Below are positions 33,528 through 42,104 of a DNA stretch of 64,000 bases, piece by piece. The position numbers and the translations under genes are program-made. Numbering within the stretch: position 1 is the stretch's first letter; every line of letters starts with the position of its first letter. The notes beneath the pieces are model-generated. The model had not been told where the DNA came from and did not search any database. It saw only the letters and a program-made list of their open reading frames with translations. Source of the DNA: Thermaurantimonas sp046295455 (lineage in GTDB: Bacteria; Bacteroidota; Bacteroidia; Flavobacteriales; Schleiferiaceae); NCBI GenBank assembly GCA_046295455.1, contig JBKBNI010000002.1, positions 186,001 through 250,000 on the forward strand, given 5' to 3'.

Positions 33528-34733
33528 ATGACAACAAAAAAATTACCCGTAACCGTTTTAAGCGGTTTTCTTGGAGCAGGAAAAACTACATTGCTCAATC
33601 ATGTTTTACACAATAAAGAAGGCCTAAAAGTAGCCGTGATTGTAAACGATATGAGCGAAGTAAATGTAGATGCACAAATGGTAGAAAGAGAAAATGTACT
33701 TTCTCGTACGGAAGAAAAATTGGTAGAAATGAGCAACGGGTGTATTTGCTGTACGCTCCGCGAAGATCTGATGGTAGAAGTAGAAAAGTTAGCCAAAGAA
33801 AATCGCTTTGATTATTTGCTGATCGAAAATACTGGTATTGGCGAACCTGTTCCCGTAGCTCAAACATTCACATTTGTAAGCGAAGACGGCAATATAGATC
33901 TTTCTAAATTCAGCTATATTGATACGATGGTTACGGTAGTAGATTGTTTTAATTTCTTCAAAGATTTTGGAACCAATGAATTATTGATTGACCGAAATCT
34001 TACGAATATGGAAGGCGATTACAGAACCATCGTAAACCTACTAACCGACCAAATTGAATTTGCTAATGTTATCATTTTAAATAAAATCGACTTAGTAGAT
34101 AAACATACCGTTGGATTACTTAAAGCCGCATTAAAAAAATTAAACCCTGCTGCTAAAATCATTGAATCGGAATTTGGCAAGGTAAACCCTAAAGACATAT
34201 TAAACACCGGCTTGTTTAATTTACAAGAAGCTGAAAGTTCCGCAGGTTGGCAAAAAGAATTAGAAGGAGGAACACATACCCCCGAAACAGAAGAATATGG
34301 TATTTCGTCCTTTGTTTTCAGGGATAGAAGACCTTTTCATCCGGAAAGATTTTGGAAATATCTCAATGAGCAATACCCCGCAAACATCATACGAGCCAAA
34401 GGACTTTTTTGGTTAGCATCGCGACCTAATGATGCCATCAATTTTAGCCAAGCCGGTGGCTCATCCAGAATAGAAAGAGCAGGGGTTTGGTGGGCAAGTA
34501 TGCCCTATGGCGAGCGAATTAAATTCCAATCTTTTATTGACAACAAAGAATACATTGAAAGCAAGTGGCACAAGCGGTGGGGCGACAGAATGAATGAATT
34601 GGTTTTTATTGGCCAAGATATAGAAAGGGAAAAAATAATCGCAGACCTTGAAAAGTGTTTGCTTCAAGAAGATGAAATAAAACTATTTGAAAATAAAGTT
34701 CGATTCGCAGACCCATTTCCTATGTCCATTTAA
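33528..34733 (+). CDS. CobW/COG0523-family GTPase (second copy)
   Basis: 401 residues from the ATG at 33528 (MTTKKLPVTVLSGFLGAGKT); an upstream TTG at 33480 is less likely. It has the P-loop GFLGAGKTTLLNH, CxCC in SNGCICCTLREDL, the NKID guanine motif, and a full CobW C-terminal domain (RPFHPERFWKYLNE, GLFWLASRP). It is longer than the first copy and differs greatly in sequence, so the two are not a recent duplication. A 190-bp gap separates it from the DsrE gene; no second palindrome is visible there, so it may be read from its own promoter or by read-through. Confidence 0.88.
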   Translation: MTTKKLPVTVLSGFLGAGKTTLLNHVLHNKEGLKVAVIVNDMSEVNVDAQMVERENVLSRTEEKLVEMSNGCICCTLREDLMVEVEKLAKENRFDYLLIENTGIGEPVPVAQTFTFVSEDGNIDLSKFSYIDTMVTVVDCFNFFKDFGTNELLIDRNLTNMEGDYRTIVNLLTDQIEFANVIILNKIDLVDKHTVGLLKAALKKLNPAAKIIESEFGKVNPKDILNTGLFNLQEAESSAGWQKELEGGTHTPETEEYGISSFVFRDRRPFHPERFWKYLNEQYPANIIRAKGLFWLASRPNDAINFSQAGGSSRIERAGVWWASMPYGERIKFQSFIDNKEYIESKWHKRWGDRMNELVFIGQDIEREKIIADLEKCLLQEDEIKLFENKVRFADPFPMSI

Positions 34734-35228
34734 TTAATGATGAAACTTTTCATCGAATTGTATTGTATTTCATTTTGCTATTTTTATCAAAATAAAACAA
34801 TCCCAAAAGGCCGAAAATCTTTTGTATATTGATTAAAATTTGCATATATAGCCACCACGGTATGACAACCATGCACTCCCACTAGTTCTCTTTTATCCGA
34901 AATAGCATCACAGAATTGGCATACATTTCTTACCTTTAAAATCGAGCGGAATCAATAGGTCGGCATAATCTTTTGATCAGAAAGGCACTTACCATGAGTC
35001 ATTTATGTTTTTCGGGTATGGTGGCAGGCGAATTTGCCGATCATTGTATATTTCTTCTTTGGCAATCGTATCATCAGCTGCGCAGCTTGTAAGCAACTCA
35101 CAATTACCTTCTTCCTATGAGGGCACGGTCTTTGCCTAACACTCTGTTCATAAAAAGTGTACTTTGTACACAATCAGTTTACATCTGAATGTAATATTTG
35201 CTCATTACTTTTAAAAAATAAAATCTGA
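34734..35228. other. Intergenic region with a decayed minus-strand fragment
   Basis: 495 bp. On the minus strand a segment KDYADLLIPLDFKGKKCMPI runs in one frame (near 34990-34915) and then, after a one-base shift, CDAISDKRELVGVHGCHTVV and on to a TGA at 34787-34789. The joined ~75-residue stretch looks like a real, now frameshifted, Cys/His-containing protein end. I cannot name the family. The remaining 35000-35228 shows nothing else. Confidence 0.35.
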
Positions 35229-36938
35229 ATGAACGCATCAGAATACAGTACCTGGAAAATGCCTTACACACCCGACGAAAAATACAGCAAGCGCGTCGCA
35301 TACTTCTCAATGGAATTTGCCATCGATCAAAGCCTCAAAATATACAGCGGTGGACTTGGCTTTCTGTCAGGATCCCACATGCGCTCAGCTGCCGAACTCA
35401 AGCAAAATCTCATAGGCATCGGAATGCTCTGGAAATACGGCTATTACGACCAAAACCGAAATCATGACCAGACTTTAAGAGTTGATTTTATTGAAAAAAA
35501 CTACACCTACCTTGAAGATACAGGCATCATGGTCGATGTGCAGATTTTTGACAATCCCAATGTAAAGGTGAAGGCGTATGTGCTCCGCCCGGAAACTTTT
35601 GGTACCGTGCCCATATACCTACTCACCACAGATATCGATGAGAATGACTATCTGTCACGCTCGATCACCAATCGTCTATATGACGACAACGAACTAACCC
35701 GGGTTGCACAAAGCATCGTACTCGGGCAGGGAGGCGCTAAAGTAGTGGAAGCACTCGGCGGTGCCGACATTTATCACATAAACGAAGGCCACGCCCTTCC
35801 GGCATTCACCTACCTGTACGGAAAAGCCAAAGACAAAAAAGCCGTGAAGCAAATGTTTGTCTTTACCACTCATACCCCCGAAAAAGCCGGTAATGAAGAA
35901 CGCCCTCTTGACTTACTGAAAAAAATGCACTTCTTCCCCGGATGGACCGAAAAAGAAATAGAACATCTGACCCGTCAGACACCAGGTCGTGTCAATTATA
36001 CCCTTTCAGCACTTCTCCTCTCTAAAAGAGCCAATGCCGTGAGTAAACTACATGGGGAGGTATCCCGTGAAATGTGGAAATCCTTCGACGACATTTGCCG
36101 CATTGACCACATCACCAACGCCCAGAGCGTTACCTTCTGGGGAGACGACCACATGCAGGCAGCACTAAAAGCCAATGACTACGAAGCCATCATCCGTCGC
36201 AAAAAAGAACTGAAAAATATCCTTTTCAAAGTAGTGGCCGATCAAACCGGAAAGCTCTTTGATCCGGAAGTCGTTACCATTGTATGGGCACGCAGATTTG
36301 CAGCTTACAAAAGACCCGATTTATTGTTCCGAAACATGGAAACCTTTCTGGAACTCCTTGAAGACAAAAAATACCCCGTTCAGATCATCTGGGCCGGAAA
36401 ACCATATCCAACCGATTATGGCGCAATTGCGATTTTTAATCGCATTGTGCACATGACCAAACGTCTGCCCAATGCGTGCATTCTCACCGGATATGAACTC
36501 ACGCTCTCCCGCATTTTGAAAAATGGCACAGATGTATGGCTCAATACCCCTAGAAAACCACGTGAAGCCTCCGGCACAAGCGGTATGACTGCAGCCATGA
36601 ATGGTGCTGTAAACTTCTCTATCAACGACGGATGGATGGTAGAGTTTGCCCGGCATCGCCACAACTGCTATCTGATACCCGATACGACAGCCCCCGGTGT
36701 GACCGAAATTCAGGATCAAGAAGACTTCGAAAATATGTACCAGGTGCTCCGCAAAGAGCTTCTACCTGACTTCTACGAAGGTAAGGGAATGTGGAAAAAA
36801 ATCATGCTCAACTCCATGAAAGATGTTCTGGGGTACTTCCGTTCCCGCCGGATGGCCGATGAATATTATTCCAAATTATACCTGTCCGCACCGGCTTCCG
36901 CAAAAAATAAAAAAACAGATGTGGTCAAAAAATCTTAA
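35229..36938 (+). CDS. glgP: Short-form alpha-glucan phosphorylase (GT35-like)
   Basis: 569 residues, the compact form of glycogen/starch phosphorylase. Landmarks: YFSMEFAIDQSLKIYSGGLG at the start, HINEGHALPAFTYLYG, FTTHTPEKAGNEE, TIVWARRFAAYKRPDLLF and the cofactor segment REASGTSGMTAAMNGAVNFS. In typical phosphorylases the Lys of GT(G/S)xMK forms the Schiff base with PLP; here that position is Thr454 (GMTAA). This raises doubt about phosphorylase activity. The position is flanked by an otherwise conserved motif. It stands alone between two long intergenic regions. Confidence 0.8.
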   Translation: MNASEYSTWKMPYTPDEKYSKRVAYFSMEFAIDQSLKIYSGGLGFLSGSHMRSAAELKQNLIGIGMLWKYGYYDQNRNHDQTLRVDFIEKNYTYLEDTGIMVDVQIFDNPNVKVKAYVLRPETFGTVPIYLLTTDIDENDYLSRSITNRLYDDNELTRVAQSIVLGQGGAKVVEALGGADIYHINEGHALPAFTYLYGKAKDKKAVKQMFVFTTHTPEKAGNEERPLDLLKKMHFFPGWTEKEIEHLTRQTPGRVNYTLSALLLSKRANAVSKLHGEVSREMWKSFDDICRIDHITNAQSVTFWGDDHMQAALKANDYEAIIRRKKELKNILFKVVADQTGKLFDPEVVTIVWARRFAAYKRPDLLFRNMETFLELLEDKKYPVQIIWAGKPYPTDYGAIAIFNRIVHMTKRLPNACILTGYELTLSRILKNGTDVWLNTPRKPREASGTSGMTAAMNGAVNFSINDGWMVEFARHRHNCYLIPDTTAPGVTEIQDQEDFENMYQVLRKELLPDFYEGKGMWKKIMLNSMKDVLGYFRSRRMADEYYSKLYLSAPASAKNKKTDVVKKS

Positions 36939-37255
36939 TTCCTTAAAAACTTTTTGACACCTAAATAGCTGTTTTTTCGTGTCACCTCACGCCGGAGGTG
37001 CTCCTCGTGCTTTGCATCGAGCAAGGAAAAGCACCAAACTTTTTAGATATTCTCTCAAAAGTTGAGATTATAGTACCCTTCACTTCTCTCCGTCCACTTC
37101 TGCGCCCTCCGTTGTTAAAACATCTTTACCCCTCAGCCCAACCACTTTTACATAAAAGCCAACTCTTTGGCACCTTTTTATACGCATCTTTATAAAATTT
37201 ACCCCAAAACGTCACTGAATACCAGGAGGACGTTCGCGATCGTTACTTTTGAGGC
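36939..37255. other. Intergenic region with a dispersed-repeat-like segment
   Basis: No gene. A CACCT/AGGTG hairpin lies near 36982-37001. At about 37081-37120 there is a CACTTCTCTCCGTCCACTTC... segment ending GTTGTTAAAA. It matches the 'CTCTGCG...CTCCGTGGTTAAA' style of sequence found scattered through many bacterial genomes. A TACTTTTG at 37244-37251, just ahead of porZ, fits the -7 element of that gene, though without a clear -33. Confidence 0.5.
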
Positions 37256-39595
37256 ATGAGACTTAAATATTTCGACAGAATAATTTTTTTTGCTCTCTTT
37301 TTAGCTACTTCCTATAGCCATATGGCTCAAAATCAATCGCTTCCCTTAGGTGGATGGATTGAACATGTATCATTCAGATCTACAATAGCAGTCGTAGAAA
37401 CAGGATCTGACATTGCCGCTGCCTCAGAAAAAGGCCTAATTATCGTAAACAAAGAGGACCGCTCCGAGATTCAAACCCTTACCAAAAGCCGTGGTCTCAG
37501 TGATATCGATATTAAGCATCTGACCTGGTATGAACCGGAAGACCTATTAATCATCGGCTACCGAAACGGCAATCTCGACCTGGTAAACTCAAATTACTCC
37601 ATTACAAACATCAGTGATATTGCGCGCTCTACCATTTACCTCGGCCGCCGTCGTCTGAACAAAGTTCGCATTTACAAAGACCGGGCATATATCTGTATGG
37701 GCTTTGGAATTGTGGTTTTTGACATCAGCAGGCGACTCTTTCCCGAAACCCTCATCATCGGACCCAATGGTTCTCAGATCGAGGTATTTGATATTGCTTT
37801 TGACGAAGCTGAAGGTCGGGTTTACGCAGCCACCGAACTTGGCGTCTTTTCTGCCTCACTTACCAGTGCCCTGAATTTTTTTATGAACTGGACACCAGAA
37901 CCGAGTATGGTCACCCGGCCATTTAATCACATCGTAAACTGGGGAGGTAAAATCGTAGCCAACCGACTTACTGGCACCAATGACGACAGTCTCTTTATTC
38001 GCGAAAACGGCACGTGGACGTGGATGAACGATGTTTTTATATCAAAAAATTTTGACGTAGAGGTATGTGGTCTGGAGCTCATTATTACCAATGACTTTTC
38101 AGTAGTCAGCTATCAGCCTAACCGCATGAAGAGACTCAACATCGAGCCCGGTAACGTCTTTAACCCCCTTTTCAAGCCCAACGCAGCCATCATGGCAAGG
38201 GATGGAAACTGGTACTGGATCGCCTCCGAATTTGAAGGGCTGTATGGATATCTATTTTCAGAAAAGTGGCTGTTTACATTCCTTCCTGATGGACCTTTTG
38301 ATGAAGATGTTTTCCGAATGCGGTACAACAACGGTCGATTATGGGTAGCTCCCGGCGCCCTAAATACTGTCTGGGGTCCTACATTTAACAACAAGGGAGT
38401 GTACTTTTATGATAATTTCGACTGGCAGCACATTACATCTGCACAATTAAACAATCATACCGATATACTCTCCATTACACCATCGCCCTCTGAACCGGGC
38501 ACAGTATATGCAACGGCATGGGGGCAGGGAATCATTCAGATCACAGACGGTCAGTATATCACTACCTACAATTCAGCAAATACAGATGGCGCACTATCGC
38601 CCGTATCCAATGCGCCCGATCAGGTCAGAGCCTATGATGTAGTATTTGATTCAAAAGGCAATCTTTGGACAGCCACCTCTCTGAGTGAAAGGCCCCTGAC
38701 ACGCCGTACACCCACCGGACAATGGATGAACTATGCGATGGGTACAGTGGCCGGGTCCACGACCAACATTGGCCGAATGCTCGTGACCCGAGAAGATCAG
38801 ATTTGGATGACCCTCCAAAACCGAGGCATAGGTATCGCCCGACTTGACGAAAGCGGCAACCTGCAACTACGCCAGCTCACCCAGCTCGAGGGCAGCGGCA
38901 ATCTGCCCTCTCCGGATGTTCGCGCCTTTGCCGAAGATTTGGACGGAGCTATTTGGATCGGCACATCTGCCGGAGTAGCTGTGTTGTATACCCCCAGATT
39001 TGTTTTTGAGCCCAACAGAAATTACGATGTGCGTCGCATCACGTTTGAAGAAGATGGCATTGTACAGGCCTTACTGGCTCAGGAGGTCGTGACAGCTGTA
39101 GCTGTAGATGGCGCCAACAAAAAGTGGTTTGGTACTCAAAATTCGGGAGTATTCTACACTTCGGCAGATGGACGCGAACAGATTTTTAACTTCAACCGCA
39201 ATAACTCTCCACTGCCTTCCAACAACATTCTCGACATTGAACTCGACAGAAGAACCGGATTGGTGTACATAGCTACCGATCGCGGCATTGTAGCTTATCA
39301 GGGAGCCGCCACGGAAGGAAATCCTGCCTTTTCCGAAGTTTTTGCGTATCCAAATCCCGTCAGGCCCAATTATGACGGGCCGATCTTTATACGCGGATTA
39401 GTCACAGGAGCCTATGTTAAAATCACCGATGTGGCCGGTAATCTGGTATTTGAAACCCGAGCTGAGGGAGGACAAGCCATTTGGGATGGAAATGATTTTA
39501 AAGGCCGTAAAGTTCAATCAGGTGTTTATCTTGCTTATATGAGCGATGAGTTAGGATTCAATACCCATGTGGCTAAAATATTGATAATAAGATAG
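37256..39595 (+). CDS. porZ: Type IX secretion protein PorZ
   Basis: 779 residues. The signal peptide (IIFFALFLATSYSHMAQ) is followed by the PorZ N-terminal domain: LPLGGWIEHVSFRSTIAVVE, then EKGLIIVNKEDRSEIQTLTK and SRGLSDIDIKHL. The rest is two seven-bladed propeller-like regions with repeating G-x-(L/V)-W-x-(A/G)-(T/P) signatures (GNLWTATSLSE, GAIWIGTSAGVAVLY, KKWFGTQNSG). A C-terminal domain starts at VFAYPNPVRPNYDGP, which resembles a T9SS sorting domain. In Porphyromonas, PorZ is part of the surface complex that adds anionic LPS to cargo proteins with PorU. Its presence shows that the T9SS of this organism is the attaching kind. Confidence 0.85.
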   Translation: MRLKYFDRIIFFALFLATSYSHMAQNQSLPLGGWIEHVSFRSTIAVVETGSDIAAASEKGLIIVNKEDRSEIQTLTKSRGLSDIDIKHLTWYEPEDLLIIGYRNGNLDLVNSNYSITNISDIARSTIYLGRRRLNKVRIYKDRAYICMGFGIVVFDISRRLFPETLIIGPNGSQIEVFDIAFDEAEGRVYAATELGVFSASLTSALNFFMNWTPEPSMVTRPFNHIVNWGGKIVANRLTGTNDDSLFIRENGTWTWMNDVFISKNFDVEVCGLELIITNDFSVVSYQPNRMKRLNIEPGNVFNPLFKPNAAIMARDGNWYWIASEFEGLYGYLFSEKWLFTFLPDGPFDEDVFRMRYNNGRLWVAPGALNTVWGPTFNNKGVYFYDNFDWQHITSAQLNNHTDILSITPSPSEPGTVYATAWGQGIIQITDGQYITTYNSANTDGALSPVSNAPDQVRAYDVVFDSKGNLWTATSLSERPLTRRTPTGQWMNYAMGTVAGSTTNIGRMLVTREDQIWMTLQNRGIGIARLDESGNLQLRQLTQLEGSGNLPSPDVRAFAEDLDGAIWIGTSAGVAVLYTPRFVFEPNRNYDVRRITFEEDGIVQALLAQEVVTAVAVDGANKKWFGTQNSGVFYTSADGREQIFNFNRNNSPLPSNNILDIELDRRTGLVYIATDRGIVAYQGAATEGNPAFSEVFAYPNPVRPNYDGPIFIRGLVTGAYVKITDVAGNLVFETRAEGGQAIWDGNDFKGRKVQSGVYLAYMSDELGFNTHVAKILIIR

Positions 39596-39710
39596 AAGTA
39601 TTAAGTATGGGCAGCCCGGATACAATTTCATCAGTGAATTATTTGTCGGAGTACTGACATTTGAAAACATTTTAGGGCTAAATTTGATTTTTTAGTAAAA
39701 TGTTTGAACC

Positions 39711-40034
39711 ATGCAGTGGAGACAAGGAGACGTGCTCATTGAGCTGACAAATGAAAATACCAACGAAATGGATAAACAAGAAGACTTTCTTCTCGTAAGA
39801 GGTGAAGGCCGTTACCACGGCCACTTCGCTACCGGGGATGTATCGGTATTTTCAAACGGTGATGATATTTACCTCAGCGTTCATTCGGAAGCCAAAATCG
39901 AACACCTTCACACCGAAACCAAAGAATTTACAGGCGAGCACCACCCCATTACCCTTTCCAGGGGCACCTATCGCGTCATACGTCAGAGGGAATACAATCC
40001 CTACGAGAAGAAGATCACTCTTGTACAGGACTGA
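39711..40034 (+). CDS. Small RQGDV-type protein paired with DUF6745
   Basis: 107 residues. It begins MQWRQGDVLIELTNENTNEM, then GRYHGHFATGDVSVFSNGDD, then KIEHLHTETKEFTGEHHPIT and ends RGTYRVIRQREYNPYEKKIT. The spacing of the RQGDV, the H-x-H and EHHPI motifs, and the final YRVIRQREY fits a small cupin-like beta-barrel with a His-rich site. I recall similar RQGDV proteins next to DUF6745 genes in actinobacteria and cyanobacteria; that is memory, not shown here. It ends 6 bp before the DUF6745 gene, so the two form one translational unit. Confidence 0.6.
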   Translation: MQWRQGDVLIELTNENTNEMDKQEDFLLVRGEGRYHGHFATGDVSVFSNGDDIYLSVHSEAKIEHLHTETKEFTGEHHPITLSRGTYRVIRQREYNPYEKKITLVQD

Positions 40035-40040
40035 TTTGCA

Positions 40041-41033
40041 GTGGCCGGAATTTCTGATGCGCATATAGGTCTGTATTATTCCTTATGTGGGATTGATAAG
40101 CCAGGGAAAATCCTTGTGTGTCAAAGTCCGTCTGAATTTTCATCGGCATTAAAGACTCTAACGATACCCAATGAACAGGCGCCTTTGCATCAGAAGATGA
40201 TTGATGGTTTTCGCGCCAAAGTATTGGAGCCGTTAAACCGATGGATTCTGGAAAATGAACTTCTCCACTCCTACCAAAAATTATTTAATAATAAATACAA
40301 ATCGCGATTTATAAACCTGAAAAATCAGAGAAATCTGATCGCAGAGTCGCTGATTACACATACGGATATCCTTCAGTCCATTCGAAATATTCCGCCTCAT
40401 GATTATTTCTCTGCCACGTACATTGAGGCGATGTTCATGCATTTTCTTAAAGATTTACCGGATATTGATCGCCTGCCGGGTCTTCCGGGGTTGTTTCTGG
40501 AGATTTGTTACGATGACTGTATCTTTCTCAGTTACTTCACCCTGGATCACGCGATCGTACTCAGATGGCCAGAGATCTTTGAAACCACCGACGACGGTGT
40601 ACTTCACAACCCACATGGACCTGCTCTGGTCTGGGGCGAGGAGAGGTATTATTTTTACTCGGGCTGGAAAATCCCTGCAGAATTTTATGAAAGGGTAGAT
40701 GCTGTTTCACCGGGTATGGTACTCGGCGAAAAAAATGTTGAAAAACGACGTGCTTACATGGAAATTTTGGGGAGTAATCGCTTTGCAGAACTTCTAGACC
40801 TTGAAATACGGGACCAATCGATAGATCGTTTTGGAAATTTTATTGAATTATATCGCACCCGCACAGAGGATACACTTGCCGGCGAGCACTTGCAGTTCGT
40901 AAAAGTGACCTGTCCGAGCACTGGCCGAAACTACATGCTCTGCGTCCCTCCCCACCTAACAACTGCACGTGAAGCCGTCGCCTGGACTTTCGGCAAACGA
41001 CCGGAAGACTACAATCCCACCGATGAAACGTAA
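40041..41033 (+). CDS. DUF6745-domain protein
   Basis: 330 residues, GTG start at 40041. It shows the DUF6745 layout: SLPGLPGLFLEICYDDCIFL-type core, RWPEIFETTDDGVLHNPHGP followed by ALVWGEERYYFYSGWKIPAE, the block EKNVEKRRAYMEILGSNRFA, and the closing STGRNYMLCVPPHLTTAREA followed by VAWTFGKRP. DUF6745 proteins have no known function. No catalytic triad, P-loop or membrane segment is visible. The tight link to the small RQGDV protein upstream suggests a two-component system; the role cannot be inferred from this window. Confidence 0.75.
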   Translation: MAGISDAHIGLYYSLCGIDKPGKILVCQSPSEFSSALKTLTIPNEQAPLHQKMIDGFRAKVLEPLNRWILENELLHSYQKLFNNKYKSRFINLKNQRNLIAESLITHTDILQSIRNIPPHDYFSATYIEAMFMHFLKDLPDIDRLPGLPGLFLEICYDDCIFLSYFTLDHAIVLRWPEIFETTDDGVLHNPHGPALVWGEERYYFYSGWKIPAEFYERVDAVSPGMVLGEKNVEKRRAYMEILGSNRFAELLDLEIRDQSIDRFGNFIELYRTRTEDTLAGEHLQFVKVTCPSTGRNYMLCVPPHLTTAREAVAWTFGKRPEDYNPTDET

Positions 41034-41138
41034 TTCACCGAAATCTAGATTCCAGATTTAGAGAAAAGTCACAGACCTATACAGCGATGGTGTTTTAGCT
41101 TTGCCGTACATGCATTCTGATACAATTTCTTCATCCAC

Positions 41139-41351
41139 ATGAAAACCTGGCATTTTAAGCTTTTTGGCGCATTGACGGGCCTCACGGGAGGCATCATCTA
41201 TCATTATTTCATCGGGTGTACCGGAAGCTGCGCTATCTGGTCAAACCCATATATCGCTTCCGGCTATGGTTCGTTGCTGGGATATCTTGCAGTATCTATG
41301 TTTGTGGACTCAAAAAGAGAATCATCAAAAAATGAATCATCTCAGCGCTAA
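41139..41351 (+). CDS. DUF6132 family small membrane protein
   Basis: 70 residues, two hydrophobic segments around FIGCTGSCAIWSNPYIASGY, the GC-x-x-x-C-x-x-x-x-NP pattern of DUF6132 (a YtfA-like 2-Cys membrane family). The pair of cysteines between the helices may be redox-active or bind a metal. It overlaps the rhodanese gene by 20 bp and with the thioredoxin gene forms a small operon. Confidence 0.75.
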   Translation: MKTWHFKLFGALTGLTGGIIYHYFIGCTGSCAIWSNPYIASGYGSLLGYLAVSMFVDSKRESSKNESSQR

Positions 41352-41640
41352 AGAGTTTTATGAGAAGATGTCCTCAGACGACCACATACTATTGGATGTG
41401 CGAACACCGGCTGAATATCAACAAGGTCATCTAAAAAATGCAATTTTGGCAGACATCAATACACCAGCTGATTTTATGGCAGTGATCGAAACCTTAGATA
41501 AAGACAAACACTACCTGATTTACTGTCGCTCTGGTGCCCGGTCTGCCAGTGCATGCATGTATATGGAAAAGATAGGATTCAAAAATGTATACAATTTGAG
41601 AGGAGGAATTTTGGAATGGACGTTTGAAATTGAAAAATGA
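41332..41640 (+). CDS. Rhodanese-like domain protein
   Basis: 102 residues from the ATG at 41332 (MNHLSAKEFYEKMSSDD). A single rhodanese domain: LLDVRTPAEYQQGHLKNAIL and the active-site loop IYCRSGARSASA, where Cys carries persulfide. It is probably cytoplasmic because no signal peptide is present. Likely role: sulfur transfer or thiol maintenance. It overlaps the DUF6132 gene by 20 bp and the thioredoxin gene by 4 bp. Confidence 0.9.
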   Translation: MNHLSAKEFYEKMSSDDHILLDVRTPAEYQQGHLKNAILADINTPADFMAVIETLDKDKHYLIYCRSGARSASACMYMEKIGFKNVYNLRGGILEWTFEIEK

Positions 41641-41948
41641 GTACATTTAATGATCTTGTCGCCAGCAAAGAGCTGGTATTGGTTGATTTTTTTGCAGAAT
41701 GGTGTGGGCCATGCAAGATGCAATCACCCGTATTGAAAGAGTTGGCCTCGCAGATTCCCACCGACAGAGTAAAAATAATAAAGATAGATGTGGATAAAAA
41801 CCAGGAACTCGCATCCAAAATGGGAATAAGAGGCGTACCGACATTAGTCCTCTACAAAGATGGCCAACCTGTATGGAGACAGTCAGGCATGGTGCCGCTG
41901 GGTGAACTGAAGCGCTTGATCAGCAGCCACCTCATTCATAGCGTGTAG
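41637..41948 (+). CDS. Thioredoxin
   Basis: 103 residues. Thioredoxin fold with the active site FFAEWCGPCKMQSPVL and the cis-Pro loop in RGVPTLVLYKDG; length is standard. Reduces disulfides in the cytoplasm. ATGA overlap with the rhodanese stop indicates coupled translation. Together with the neighbour genes it suggests a small redox/sulfur operon. Confidence 0.94.
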   Translation: MSTFNDLVASKELVLVDFFAEWCGPCKMQSPVLKELASQIPTDRVKIIKIDVDKNQELASKMGIRGVPTLVLYKDGQPVWRQSGMVPLGELKRLISSHLIHSV

Positions 41949-42049
41949 ATCAGAGGCCATTATGCTGGTCATAGTGGTACAAACATTTTTTTAAAAATTC
42001 ATTAAATACGAGCATTTATAAGATTCGATTTCATAACCAGAATATTGAC

Positions 42050-42075
42050 TACATTTGCAGCCCCTTTTGGGGCTG
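42050..42075 (+). promoter_or_regulatory. Promoter and leader hairpin before prs
   Basis: TACATTTG at 42050-42057 fits the -7 element. It is followed at once by CAGCCCC-TTTT-GGGGCTG (42058-42075), a stable hairpin at the very start of the expected transcript. The -33 TTTG is weak. The hairpin has no T-run, so a 5' stability role is more likely than termination. Confidence 0.5.
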
Positions 42076-42104
42076 TATTGTTTGATAGTTAAAGCATTCA
42101 CTTC

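Noticed and set aside
36998..37195. 65-codon plus-strand open frame with Leu/Pro-rich text
   Set aside because: It reads through the dispersed-repeat-like segment and has no start context; treated as noncoding.
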